DNA of 64,000 bases from Bemisia tabaci (GCF_918797505.1 NC_092796.1:58000851-58064850); one strand, 5' to 3'. Positions 33,773 to 44,599 are shown, numbered from the stretch's first letter. Made by a program: numbers and translations. Notes: generated by a model from the sequence alone, not told the origin.

Positions 33773-33894
33773 CGTCGCTCCTCTGACGTAAGGGCGTATC
33801 TCTATATCCACATGAGCCCCAAAGAGCATTGATTCATATTTATAACAGGGCTCACTTGGAAATTGAGATACGCCCTTACGTCAATGGAGCGACG
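33773..33894. mobile_element. Palindromic MITE, CGTCGCTCC ends
   Basis: CGTCGCTCCTCTGACGTAAG then GGCGTATCTC on the left is inverted on the right (GAGATACGCCCTTACGTCAA then TGGAGCGACG). The arms continue into GAGCCC and GGGCTC. It is 122 bp and non-coding. Confidence 0.9.
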
Positions 33895-34033
33895 AATTGA
33901 TGGGTGATCTAACGAGAAACTCTCTGTGGTATTCCGAAGAAAGCATACCAGTGGCTTTTCCATTTTCTTGCACACTCAGAAAGTGACTGTCAACTGTGCC
34001 GCCAAATTTTGGCGCGAAGTACGACTGACAAAT

Positions 34034-34292
34034 TCTGCCACTTTAAGGAAAAACACCGTGTGAGCTTTTAGACGTTGCCAAATCTCCCGCGACAAAATGT
34101 TTATTTTTTAAGGAAGTTATGCATATGTATCCTTGAAATTTTAAGATATTATAGCTTAAATTGCGAACAAAATTGTCTGCACGATTGGAGAAAAAATATT
34201 CAGAATTTTTTCAGTGAGCTCCGATTTTATTGAAGGAAATGTATGTATCTAAGTCTGAAGGGTCATACGACGTTTTTCCATAGCACGGCAGA
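34034..34292. mobile_element. Palindromic MITE, CTAAGGAAAAACGCCGTATG family
   Basis: The left CTGCCACTTTAAGGAAAAAC is mirrored by TTTTTCCATAGCACGGCAG on the right. Inner arms TTAGACGTTGCCAAATC and their counterpart are more diverged. Confidence 0.7.
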
Positions 34293-34789
34293 GTCGGCGA
34301 TCGGGCCTCCAATTTTTGCCGGTTGCACTGCATGCGCAGACGACTTTGTTGACAGCCATTTTCTCAATACGTTGCCCTTACAGAGCGTAAAGATGCACAT
34401 TAACTAATAATTTTGAGTCTTGGAGATGATTAGTCACAACTTCAACAAGCCTTTAACCAAAAATCTGGGTTTTGGACTGAAAATCAGGGCCGGATTAAGG
34501 GGAAGGGGGTGGCCACATGGGCCGCGGCCCATGGCGGCAAAATGAAGGGGGCGGCAAATTTTGCAATCTTTTTTAATGTAGGTATCAAAAAAAGAGAGGA
34601 AAAATCGGATTCAGAAAATAAATTACCAACGAGGAGAGACGACAAAATCTCTCATTTCCTGAGAGTAAAAGTATAGTAATTTCTAATTTTGTCGTCTTTC
34701 GGTGATACAAAGAGACAACACCTTTAGTTAGTCGAGTTAAGAGAGAAACCAAACACGCAATTTGACCTGGAACGGAGCGGCGCGGCGGT

Positions 34790-34935
34790 CGGCATAAAAC
34801 GAATAGCGCCTATAAGACTGCATGAATACTTCACGCATTGCGTCAAACACACTGCGGTCGGCTTGAAACGCATAGCGCCTACAAGACTGCATGAATACTT
34901 CACGCATAGCTCCAACACAGTGCGGTCGGCGCGGC
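34790..34935. repeat. Tandem repeat inside the hAT-like element
   Basis: Two units of about 75 bp contain GCATAGCGCCTACAAGACTG, ATGAATACTTCACGCAT and ACAGTGCGGTCGGC. Three units occur in the homologue at 62960-63190. The ATACTTCACGCATTGCG word also occurs in the hairpins at 3137 and 10462. Confidence 0.8.
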
Positions 34936-35160
34936 GGCAGCGGAAGGTAAAATCATTAACCACAATTATGTCTGTTCTTTCATAATTTGTTCGTTCGTTT
35001 TTTTTTAAATGGAAGGCCTTGTCCAAACAGGGATAGTTTTACGGAACTGAACTTTTGTCAGTGTTGACAGGGCTTTCACAAAAAATGTGCCCAACACAAG
35101 TAAACGCGTCTCGTACACCCCTCCCCCTCCCCCACCGGCACGTTCACTTGATGGTTTTTA

Positions 35161-35432
35161 TAGATCGTATTCGACAGATCACACGGGTGAGATTATATTG
35201 ACATCGATTGATTCAATATGTAACCACAGCCTCAAAAGTCAATTTAGAAATCTGAGGAAACGGGTCTTATGGATCGAATTTTTATTCTCTCGGGTACCAA
35301 ATGGCAATGAAAAGTGAAATTGTTAGGAATTTTATCATTTTCAGCTTTTCCAAATTAAATCCTAAAATTTTTGTTTGAGGTTCTATTGTTTCGAACCAAA
35401 CGATACATCGAGCCACTGTCGAATACGATCTA
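35161..35432. mobile_element. Nested MITE with TAGATCGTATTCGACAG ends
   Basis: TAGATCGTATTCGACAG at the left is the inverse of CTGTCGAATACGATCTA at the right. The homologue at 62233-63481 reads straight from GATGGTTTTC to ATTGATGTTTC at this place, which is an empty site. A partial relative is at 6907-7052. Confidence 0.85.
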
Positions 35433-35837
35433 TTGATGTTTCAAAACGAATGAGAAGGGGGCGAAATAATACATGCGGCCCATGGGCGGCAAGTAGGTAA
35501 ATCCGACCCAGCTGAAAACATCAAACGGTCATGCCTCCAATTAGCTTTGAGACTTTTATCCGTTTTCTGTGTTAAAATGTTAATTCTATGAGCTGTGATA
35601 CGAATTTTTCAATTTCGATTTTTCAGCACTGAAGCTCCCTTTCTCGTGCTTGTATAAATGTAAAACTCAATTTCTTAGAAGATCAAATGGATCCTTTGCT
35701 GAGAGCCACGTGAGGAAATTCCTCGGTGACCATCGTTTTTATGCAACTGCTAACTGATATCCAATGGCTGTTTGTCGTGAATTGTGCCGTGTGATTTTCC
35801 GTTACACTGTCAAAATTTTATCCATCTATTTAGTCCA

Positions 35838-36063
35838 CACTGGAAAAAAAACACATTGGATCTTGAGTCCAGACTCTTAAAAACATCGACGAGAAAAAAT
35901 ATTCTTGATTCAATCAGATTAAAGCTTAAATCAAGAACCAAGCCTCTTACTTTGAGCGGATTTCCTTTTGATTTAAGCTTAAATCTGATTGAATCAAGAG
36001 TTCTTTTTCTTGTCAATGTTTTCAAGAGTCTGGACTCTAGATCCAATGTGTTTTTTTCCAGTG
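35838..36063. mobile_element. CACTGG-ended long palindrome, intact
   Basis: It is 226 bp from CACTGGAAAAAAAACACATT to AATGTGTTTTTTTCCAGTG, almost fully self-complementary, flanked by CA on both sides. Arms hold GGATCTTGAGTCCAGACTCT. Frames on both strands here are palindrome artefacts and resemble each other. Confidence 0.9.
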
Positions 36064-36368
36064 CATCACTTTGAAAGTACAATCCGGATTCCCTTAACCA
36101 AAGAATTACTAATTATATCTCAACATATTCGATACGTAACGTCACAATACCTCAAAGTGTCAGAAATGGTTCGATGGTTTTAAATATCTAATTGGGACCA
36201 TAAGCTGAAATTGCCCTCGAAATTTCACGTTAAATTTCATGTAAAATTTTAATGAACTGTGAAAACACTACTGAAATTTCATGGAAAATAGCCTTAAAAT
36301 TTAATTCATTGAAATTTCACCGGAAAATCTCATGAAATTTCAAATTCTTATTTTCCATAAAGTTGTCC

Positions 36369-36645
36369 GTATCGATAACCAAAGTGCGAAACCATGTATT
36401 TCCGTTTCCGACATTGCAGATTTCCTACCATACTTTGCTGTATCTTTGGAAAACTAGTCAACGTTATCTCTCGGAACTTTTCATGAGTTTTCCTCTCTTT
36501 CAACAGAATATTCTGTAAAAATTTCAAGTTCTAAAGAGGCCTTATTCCTCCTAAAAAAATGTACAATATGAAAATATAAAATATAACAGCTAAGCGAAAA
36601 TTTTGAAACACCGCAATGGAAATACGTGTTTTTACACTTTGGCCA
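36369..36645. repeat. ACGTATCTC-family element, diverged subfamily
   Basis: ATCGATAACCAAAGTGCGAA then ACCATGTATTTCC on the left faces ACGTGTTTTTACACTTTGGC then CATCGAT on the right. The same layout occurs at 39783, 45202, 55384 and 57932. Confidence 0.65.
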
Positions 36646-36929
36646 TCGATATTTTCAATCTTAGACTATGAAACTTCGGTCAGCTTATGGTCCGAGAGCT
36701 CGATGGCATTTTGTGCCAAACTTGTGACAGAAGTTTCGACCACTTAAATCGATAGCCTTACATGCACTGACACTGGAAATTATTGGCCACGTTGTTGTGT
36801 GTGCCGTGCTAACAACGGACGGACAACGATTTTCCGTGTCAGCTCAGATTTAAGATGTCAAAACTTGTGTCCCGAGTTTGTCACATAATATCGTCTGGCT
36901 CTCAGACTTTTACTCGAAAATAACATTAC

Positions 36930-36977
36930 CTGATAGAAGACAGTAGCCATGAGCATCAAAACAGTTTTCAGCTCCAT
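36930..36977 (-). CDS. First coding exon of the ZP-domain gene: signal peptide
   Basis: On the minus strand ATG at 36977 opens 16 codons, MELKTVLMLMATVFYQ, ending in TAT CAG followed by the donor GTAATG at 36929-36924. A charged start followed by a hydrophobic run is a secretion leader. No in-frame ATG precedes it before an upstream stop, and the leader context AAGAGGATGG is acceptable. It ends in phase 0, which the microexon at 21786-21816 continues. This joins it by phase to the ZP exon at 4880-5130. The intron would be 15.1 kb. The pairing of these three exons is inference from splice sites, phase and the expected leader-then-ZP order. Confidence 0.6.
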
Positions 36978-39057
36978 CCTCTTGTAATTCGCACTCACTC
37001 GTTCTTCCAACACTTTCCCGTTATTTCTAACAATCTCTGTACATTAACATATCAAAACACACATCGTAAGGACACGGCCATACATCACCGCGCGATATTC
37101 AACCGGCTGCAATGCGTCACTCCTCGCATCTTACAGCGATACTTGACTTTCCGCTGAGGGAGCTTCAGAACCACTGATGGCACGTACTTCACAGTTAAAC
37201 GAACCGAGATTCTGCAAGATCAGTCGAAGCGAGGCAAACTCTTGGAAACCTCGCAGAAGCACAATTTCCAAAGAGTCTTCGAAAAGACAGGAAGGCTAAA
37301 CGAATAATTGTAAACTTTCGACGTCAAAATAATGCGCCTAATAAGACGCTTGTAAAAGTCTTTCCGGATGGTCAAAACGTGTCAATGTCGAGGATCCAAA
37401 AGTTCTCGGCGTGGCACGATACGCACTTGTAGGTTCCGTAATTTCCGCAAGTGCAATTAGAGGGTTGAAATAGGGTAGTTTGGCCTTGAAAAGAGGGGTG
37501 GTGGTGGCACGGACGTGGAAATGCGGGAAAACGCGGGACGTGACGTCTTGGGTTGGAGACGGGAGAGCACCGACTTCTGGCGGCTAAGACTCGCGACTGG
37601 GCCCTGGAAGATGCTTTGCCGGAGATGCGGCGGGCGAGTGTCCGGAAGTCATGGGCCAGCGCACATTCTACAGTTAGTGTGCAAGTAGATCAGGCCCCCT
37701 CTCGGAGGGGCCCGCCGGGGAGGGGGAGGGGGCGAAAACGGAAAAGCGCTTGTTTACATATCAGCACTGGGTCCGCCCGGAGAGCTCGTCGAAGCTTGGG
37801 CCCACCGCGCTCGTGTGCCCCGGGTCAGAATCAAGGTCAGGGAACTCCTTCGGTCTCGTGTCGCCGAGGTGTCAAGTTATTGTCGTCGGGGGCCCACGCG
37901 AAAACTTTCAACTTTGCTGGACTTTTCGTGTGCTTATTTTTTACCCCCTAAAGGAGAGTCGGATTCATTTTTTTTTTTATAAAAAACTTTTCTTTTTTTT
38001 TTTTTTTATTTTTTTTTTTTTTTTTTCAAAAACTTTTTTCGATCCTTTGACATGAAAAAAACATTATCTAGATCATCTTTAAATACTAAGAAAAACTTTG
38101 ATTAATCATTTTGTTAAATAAACAAACTCTTAATTTAGCATTTTTTTATTAAAAAATCTGTATATAATATTTTTTTTTTCAAATCGAAATTGAGTTGCCC
38201 TCGAATCCACTATGAGCATGGTTACAGGAACACTTACTTGGTTAGTATGATTTGGTTCGCCGAAAAGACAACAACGGAATCGTGGTAGAACTTCAGCGCT
38301 AATTCCAAGAATAACTTCTATCTTTCTGCAAAAATTTCGGTCTACTCTTGAAAAATTGGAATTTTCCCCCAAGAATCGAGCGTTTCTGGGAAAAACTTGT
38401 GTTTCGGAAAACCGTTACAAGTATAGGGCAAATCAAGATCATTCGTGGCTGCTGAATCCATAAAGCACACGATTTTCTCCTATCTTGCACAGATTTTTCG
38501 ATAAACTAGATTTCCCCGAAAAAGCTCGATTTGGGAGGGGGAACTCTTTCTTCGAGGAAAACCAAACTTATCCAACTAAACGGAGGTAATTTTCGGAATC
38601 AGCCTTAAAAATCTGTCAGGTTTGGGTATTCATTTTCAGTCTTAAAAAATTTCATTCGTTGGCCAATCTTATTTTTTCTCGGTGTGCCCCCACAAAAAAT
38701 TTCTAGTTCTCTTGTTTCGGTCTTCCGAAAACTGATTGTTACGGTGAGTACCAATTCATGTGGCAACCAGGGTTGAAGAACGGCTGACGCCTCTCAAGTG
38801 TAATCTGCCACTCATCAGCTGATCGACAGGTGTTGCTGCAACTCGGCAAACGGTTCATCGGCAACTCAACGACTTAAGGACCGATTAAAGTAATAGCTCA
38901 TTGCCGATGATAACGTCCAGTTCTGACAGAAGTAGATTTGCGGAACGTGGCATCGTTACCGCATACGGGAGGCTCAACGCTCGCCACACGATGTGGGTGT
39001 GTATACGAGGGAGATTTCCACTCCAACTTTCTGATGAAGATCTTGTCCTAATACAGC
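36978..39057. other. Upstream region of the ZP gene, GC-rich patch and poly(T)
   Basis: The 5' UTR and promoter of the ZP gene should lie at about 36978-37250 on the minus strand. A CCATCAGTGG initiator-like word is present near 37170 but no TATA box. The stretch 37550-37900 is CpG-rich with frames on the plus strand but no domain. A long T tract occupies 37970-38037. The rest is AT-rich. Confidence 0.35.
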
Positions 39058-39300
39058 AGGCTGATTATTGCAATTGATAGACATAGTTATATAGTCATAA
39101 AAGACAAAAAGGAAATGGAGCGATCCTATTTGTTGAAAAAAGTGATTCTTGTAGACGAATGGAGGAAATGATGGACCAAGTTTACTAACGACGACGCAGG
39201 AGAAATCCTAAATTCAGCCCATTGGTTTCCACTAGTTGAAGCCACTTGCTTCAACTAATAGGATCGATCCATTCACTGTTTGTTTTCATGGTCTATTGGA
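39058..39300. mobile_element. GCTGATTATTG palindromic MITE, copy 3
   Basis: GGCTGATTATTGCAATTGAT then AGACATAG on the left, AAATGGAGCGATCCTATT inside and the inverse AATAGGATCGATCCATT on the right, ending near GGTCTATT. The right end is worn. Confidence 0.65.
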
Positions 39301-39348
39301 ATGTTATAAATTTAAAAAGTCAGCTCGAAAAGATGCATTTTATATTTT

Positions 39349-39470
39349 TCAGTCGACAAGTTTCTTCTTTTTCTTCTTGTCCTTCTTCTTCTTCAAAGCT
39401 AACTTTTCAGCTTTAAACTCAAAGTAACTTTTTTTCTTCCTTTTCTCCCCCGGGGCGGGAATCCATGAGC
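39349..39470 (-). CDS. Lysine-rich C-terminal tail, uncertain
   Basis: A minus-strand frame ends SYFEFKAEKLALKKKKDKKK and, after three more lysines, LVD before TGA (39351-39349). A pyrimidine-rich stretch (TTTTTTCTACCTTTGCTTCC) precedes it, so a terminal exon is possible. Basic tails of this kind occur in nucleolar and ribosome-assembly proteins, but I recognise no family. The same DNA is a TTC-rich low-complexity tract, which alone could give such a frame. Confidence 0.25.
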
Positions 39471-39782
39471 GTCCCCATCGCGGGGATAGGGAAGCAAAGG
39501 TAGAAAAAATTATACCTGTTAATGGTAAAAGTTACAGCTTGGATTTTAGTTAATAACGAAAACAAAGCTAATACTAAAAACAACAAATTAAAGCACATAA
39601 TCAGGAAATGCGTGACAATGCGCTGAGTATCACGAAAAAATGAAGGCGTTCTGAGCCGCAATCGTGCTTTGAAAGACACCCCTAAAACCAATCGAACCTT
39701 CAGGGGCCGATTATTGCGATTCATCGAAACAACTTGTAAGTAAATTGTCGGTTGTTGCTAATTACTTACGACATATACATAG

Positions 39783-40022
39783 TTCGATGGCTAAAGTGCA
39801 ACACCACGTATCTCCATTGCGGTGTTTCAAAATCTCAACTCCTAGATTATTTTTTCGAGGAGGAACAAGTCAACGTTATAACTTGAGATCAATACAGAAT
39901 ACTCTATTAACAGAGAAGAAAACTTAAAGAAGTTACAAGAAATTACATTGAATAGTTTCCCAAGGAAAACATTACCTAAAGATGGCTGAAAGTCTACATC
40001 GTTGCAAACGGAGATACGTGGT
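39783..40022. repeat. ACGTATCTC-family element, diverged subfamily
   Basis: CGATGGCTAAAGTGCAACAC then CACGTATCTCC opens it and GTTGCAAACGGAGATACGTG closes it. AT-rich middle. Confidence 0.65.
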
Positions 40023-40422
40023 CTCGCATTTTATCAATCAATTTATGCATTTTCTGAGATGGAGGACATTTTATAGGTTATAATTGATCGAGAATTGGCA
40101 GCTCCGTCGTGAGGATGCGTTTAAGGATAAAAAAAAACGTGCGTATGTCAATCCGCCTAAACGGCATGATTACACGAGGAAATTGGCCTGCTGCCCGACA
40201 ACCCGCTGACGTTGCTGACGATCTTTCTGCGAAAATCCACACATTCCTCATTGTTTCTTTCTTGAAATGCGAAGAATTTTCCACAATTTGGCGACATCGC
40301 GCGCCAAGCCATCGCGCCATCCGCTAGAGTAAACTCTGTAATTATTTTACTTTTAGTTTCCCGCTTTTTCTCGTCGTTGATTGAAAACCTTTCTTTCTCT
40401 TCCTCTGTCAAATTTCTCCTCA

Positions 40423-40447
40423 GCCGTCACGAGTGGGCAAGGAAATG
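40423..40447 (+). other. Possible plus-strand splice-bounded microexon
   Basis: A long pyrimidine tract (TTTCTTTCTCTTCCTCTGTC then AAATTTCTCCTCAG) ends at 40422. The 25-base segment ends GGAAATGG and is followed by GTGAGTTAAT. Two frames are open. The ATG near its end could also be a start codon. No partner exon is recognised. Confidence 0.25.
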
Positions 40448-40483
40448 GGTGAGTTAATATTTTAACATACTTATTAGAGCTTG

Positions 40484-40753
40484 GTGAAAAATGTGTCATT
40501 ATATCAGTACCCCAGAGCCAAAAGGTACCTAATTCACATTTTGGAAAAATTGGGTTGTTACGTTTTCGAAATTTCCATCAACGGTTCCGTTTGTGTGGAA
40601 AATTTGGTAGCCCTATCTTATGCCGGTTATGAGTTACGGGGTTTCAAAAATTGCGATTTACATTAGAATCAAGGGGACGAGGTACGGTTTTCCCTGATAT
40701 CTCGAAAAGAATAAAATGGAGTTAGGTACCTTTTGGTTCTAGGGTACTGATAT
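40484..40753. mobile_element. MITE with ATCAGTACCC ends
   Basis: ATCAGTACCCCAGAGCCAAA then AGGTACCTAA on the left is inverted on the right (TTAGGTACCTTTTGGTTCTA then GGGTACTGAT). Both ends abut TAT/ATA, so a TA-type target is likely. Confidence 0.8.
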
Positions 40754-41089
40754 ATTTGTTCGGTATGAACAGCTCTAGTTAACTTTCTATCCTATCGACG
40801 AAACTCAGCTAAATTCAAAAATAACGTTCTAAATAAGAGAATCGTAATTATTTCAGATTATTTAATTCGTATTGCCACTGACAGGGCTCATCTCTAAATT
40901 ACGTCCTCGAAAAGGCCGCTTTCTGGGTCATACAGGTAATCCAAAAGTCCTGCACTATTCACCCCTTCAATCCATAGGATTCTTGACACCTGTCAGTAGC
41001 AAAAATTATTGCAATCGGTCTAATAGATTTCTAAAACAAAACATGACAGAGACAGAAAATGTGCATGGTTTAAATGGTAAAATTACCAG

Positions 41090-41298
41090 ATGCATAATTT
41101 TATCTTCGTGGAGACAAAATAGTTGTATCGCGTGTTCCGCTCCCATGCGACTTTCTTACTCCGGCGTTGAAGTCTCTGAGTCAGCCAAAAAGCGTTGACG
41201 TTCTCCTTCATTTTGTGGATATGCAATTTTATCTTCTTGGAAGTCAAGTTAGTTGTATCAAGTATTTCGCCCCCATCCAACTTTCTTACTCTCATCGT
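41090..41298 (+). repeat. Two-copy direct duplication, period about 130
   Basis: AATTTTATCTTCNTGGA, TAGTTGTATC and CAACTTTCTTACTC-like words recur in the same order at 41093-41165 and 41223-41296 with about three quarters identity by eye. Confidence 0.65.
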
Positions 41299-41401
41299 GC
41301 TCTCGGCTCTTGACTCGTGAAGCGCTCTAAGCTCCGTATCAGTTGCGTACGTAATATTAAAAATTTGGGTTACACTAAAACATTCAAGAAAAAGAACTCA
41401 C

Positions 41402-41465
41402 CTAGAGGCTATCATCGGCTAATACTCGGAAAATTCATGGGACGCGACGTAGCAGAATTCTGAAA
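41402..41465 (-). CDS. Possible first exon of an unknown minus-strand gene
   Basis: On the minus strand a TATATAAC word (41508-41501) lies about 33-35 bases before TTTTCATAAAGCG. The following stretch contains ATGATAGCCTCTAG directly before the donor GTGAGTTC, so ATG at 41415 would give Met-Ile-Ala-Ser and a phase-2 exon end. All frames upstream contain stops, as in a 5' UTR. TTTCAG at 41465-41460 could instead make it an internal exon. It lies between the ZP gene and the gene at 43627. Confidence 0.25.
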
Positions 41466-41529
41466 CGCTTTATGAAAAGAATAAAAAGGGGAATAGAGGA
41501 GTTATATACGAAAAAAATAAGAAGAAAAA

Positions 41530-41743
41530 AAACACAGGAAAATAAGCAACCGAGGCCAAAAACAAACAAACAGAATGCCTTCATCGTTCCGGGGTAGTTC
41601 CAGCCTCCTCCTCAACCATGAAACAAAAAATAATAAAAATTTAAAAAAAATTAAACCCTCAGACCCTCCTCCGTGATGACAAAAAGAGAGGTCTCAGACA
41701 TTCTGTTTGTTTTTAGCTTTGGTTGCCCATTTCCTTGTGTTTC
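41530..41743. mobile_element. MITE with ACACAGGAAAATAAGCAACC arms
   Basis: The left arm ACACAGGAAAATAAGCAACC then AAACAAACAGAATG is inverted on the right (CATTCTGTTTGTTTTTAGCT onward to CCTTGTGTTTC). Homologue at 16659-16803. Confidence 0.8.
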
Positions 41744-41819
41744 TCGTTAAATTATCGGGAGTTATCTATGTCTATGTTACTGACTTAATACATCGGGCGG
41801 TTTCTTTTATTTTTCCATG

Positions 41820-42160
41820 CTGATCTGCGGACTGATTATTCGAGCAATGATAGTACAATCAGGCATATGTCAAAGCATAGACATAATGAGTAAGAAGCGA
41901 TCCTATAGGTTGAAATTCGGATTGCTCCTTATTCAGACTAAGGAGAAACATTGCTCTGCGACTAGATTCTCGGTATTTCTCCACTCGTGGTTGCCGTTTA
42001 TTAGTCCTGAACACCCACGTCTTACTTTGTCCATCTGCATACCATCTCCGACTTCCACTCAGAATGTGAATGCCCTGCCAAAGTCCCTTTTGTCTTCTTT
42101 GTCCTATGATCGCGAGCTCTTGTCTAATCACAATTGTGTACGTCAAATTTAATCGACCTG
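41820..42160. repeat. GCTGATTATT MITE, diverged copy 4
   Basis: CGGACTGATTATTCGAGCAA, CATAGACATAATGAG and AGCGATCCTATAGGTTGAAA follow the order of the better copies at 31309 and 39058. The right arm (TTTGTCTTCTTTGTCCTATG) is partly preserved. Confidence 0.55.
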
Positions 42161-42820
42161 CAGCCAGCTAGTGCTATAAACATCGAAACTCGGCCCTGCC
42201 GTGACCTGAGCAATTCGCTCATTCCTTTATAGACTATTGATAGCATCTAAAACTTGATTACGTTGCGATGGTCGCTTGATTGAGGCGAGAGCCGAAATTA
42301 GCCCGGAAAATGCAGGCGAGAGGAGGGAGCCGAAGCGTGCGTAATGCGTAAAAGGCGTTTAGAGTGCAGTGCGACATGACGCGTCGCCGTGGACGTGACA
42401 CCATCAAGAGGTAATTTACAGCGTTGCCAAACTGGGCCGAGAGTCCCGAGGCAGGAAATCGGACCGCTTCTCAGCCCCCCTCCCCCCTGCCTCCTCTTTT
42501 CCTCACTTCCGAGCTGTGAGACCAAGTGGCGTGAAAACAACTAATGCCACATTAATTGCTCCTGAATTGGCGGGCTCACAATCAGTTTGTTTTTTGGGAG
42601 TAGGCCCGGTTTTGACCTACATTCTCATCGCCGCCGCCGCCGGCTCCGCAGGAAGGAAAGAGGCTACTAACGCCCCGTGATTGAGTAACAGGAGTGCATC
42701 CTCTATTCTTCCCTCTCTGTTCTTCGGTTTTCCGCCGGGTGTAATTTTCAACGGAACAACTCCGACGATTTTACGAGTTTGCGGTGGGATTAACAAATCG
42801 CTATCCTACAAAATGGAGAA
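42161..42820. other. GC-rich stretch, no gene supported
   Basis: CpG-rich at 42290-42700 with a CCCCCCTCCCCCCTGCC tract near 42475 and CGCCGCCGCCGCCGGC near 42630. Short frames on both strands have no domain. Confidence 0.35.
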
Positions 42821-42828
42821 TTTGCAGG

Positions 42829-42989
42829 CGTCGGCGGATCCACCGAATTGGCGATATTTTTCTCCTCCATTTAAACCTGTGGAAATGTATCGATTTTTGG
42901 AGGAGCCAGGTGCTCCAACAAGAATCGATGATTTAACATAGGTTTAAATGAAGGAGGCCCGCCTTGCCAAATTGCTGGATCCGCTTTTG
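42829..42989. mobile_element. hAT-type MITE, GCGGATCC ends, copy 2
   Basis: GGCGGATCCACCGAATTGGC on the left and GCCAAATTGCTGGATCCGC on the right are inverted. The flanks TTTGCAGG and TTTGCAAG agree at 7 of 8 bases. The arms include CATTTAAACCTGTGG, a word shared with the hAT MITEs at 23564 and 25054. Confidence 0.8.
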
Positions 42990-43626
42990 TTTGCAAGTGT
43001 CTTAAAGGTGAAGAATTTCGTGTTTAGGTGAAAATGACTGCGTAAACTGCGAACACGAGGATAGCTTTGGTCATACATCGCAATTATTGGAGGAGATATG
43101 ACAAAATGAACTAATCTGCTAAAATAAATGTGTTTAAATGGGGAATGCCGCTGGATGACGTCCTCAGGAGGTCAATTTTTTTAGTTTTAAATCTATTTAT
43201 ATACTATTCCCCTTGTCAGAAAAAAGGATAAAAAAGATTGCGAAATCAGCTCTTTAAGCACTCTCTGATGAAGCAATAAAACATTTATGCGCAAAATCTT
43301 CACCGTTTGCTTAAGTTTACACGTTAATGAAATCATTTTGAAGTACATAGTAAGAAAGATAACCGACATTTTGTGTTATTATGAGAAGTACAACATGGGG
43401 TAACCTAAACATGCAGTTATAATTTCTTGGTTAGTTTCAAATTGGGTTACCTTGACCAACTCTTTAGGTTGAAAATTTGCAACTTCATTTTTCAGCGTAA
43501 TCTACTAGGATGTACCCCACAAAATTTTGGAAAATGCAGACTTGCCATTGCACCAAGCGATATCATTCAATCTTCAGCGTTTGGCAGCCTTATTTTTACA
43601 AAACGTACAGCGTACAAAGACAGTGA

Positions 43627-44084
43627 TCAATAAGCAAAGTTTGAATAAGAAGTCACACGAGGATCGCCCATAAATGTGGTCTTTTTAAGTCTTCCGATGG
43701 ACTTCGAAATATCGTCATAATCGAGGCACATAATTTTAAAAGGTCCTTGTTCTCCAGTCCCTCGCGCTAGCCATCTGTCGGAAAAACTAGAACGAGTTAG
43801 CGGATAAAGGTTAATTAAGAGACGTAACAAAGAAAAATCACGGACGATAAAAGCTTTAAGAGGCTGGATGATCGAATAAACGATGCAATCTCTCGGCAGC
43901 ACGTGCTGTTGGTAGTCAAGTCCGTGTGCTTGAATCAAATTATGTAAAAAAGTACGAGGCAGGTTTGTCAAATTGTGTGAGCAGTCTTCAAACAATCGTC
44001 CGTACTTACCACTAATGCCAGATAAGATACCTTTTTCAGTTACACAATTCAAGCTATTCTCATTCTCAAGTTCATTCAAAATTA
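43627..44084 (-). CDS. Unknown two-exon gene, exon 2
   Basis: The minus-strand exon begins after AAAATTTCAG and completes a split codon with the G left by exon 1 (44826), giving GTA. It then reads ILNELENENSLNCVTEKGIL and about 130 further residues to a stop at 43627. The whole protein would have 196 residues. The text is ordinary globular composition with five cysteines, including one in a YGRLFEDCSHNL segment, and a hydrophobic stretch (FSLLRLLINLYPL). I recognise no domain. The phase match and the lack of repeat similarity favour a real gene. The 741-base intron is AT-rich. No poly(A) signal was identified with confidence. Confidence 0.5.
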
Positions 44085-44599
44085 CTGAAATTTTCACTGT
44101 TCAGATTTTCCAAGGACTAATTTCATGAATGCCATACGATGGGTATATGGTATTATATGATCGTTTTTAATCCAAACACAGATAATGACACCCATAAAAA
44201 AGGATGTTGTTTCGAAGGGATTTTTGTTATTCTTAACACAGAACGGCTCAACACTGTTCAATTATAATTTTGCTTTGAAAAAAGAAAAGAAAATTGCATT
44301 CATAGAGTATTACTCGTTGATTAGTTCTGCATACATTAATCTTCAAGATTTTAGTGTATCAGCTAATATGAACATTTTCATTTTCCTACGCTTATAGCAG
44401 TAATTAATCACGGCATCAGGGTAAGCAGATGAAACGGAAGGTCTATCTGAGACAAGGTTTACGTTGGTTTTTTTCTGAGAAAAAGCTCTCTTTCTCAAAG
44501 GAAAAGTTTCTAACCAAAACTAAATGAATAAAGCGGCAACGAAGTGATTCTGTGAAAGGTCGAAAATAGCACTCGGCAGATTAAACCTCGTAGCTAGAG

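Larger units (their letters stand above)
34485..35511. mobile_element. 1-kb hAT-like element with a nested MITE
   Basis: The left end CAGGGCCGGATTAAGG and right end ATCCGACCCAG are imperfect inverse repeats, flanked by CTGAAAAT and CTGAAAAC (7 of 8 identical). Just inside lies CCACATGGGCCGCGGCCCAT. A homologous element is at 62233-63481. Copy 1 carries an extra MITE at 35161-35432 that is absent from copy 2. No transposase is present. Confidence 0.8.

Noticed and set aside
35784..36082. Opposing frames of 90-96 codons that resemble each other
   Set aside because: They are the two strands of one near-perfect palindrome (35838-36063), not genes.
37553..37951. 132-codon arginine-rich plus-strand frame
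   Set aside because: GC-rich composition explains its length; no domain or splice support.
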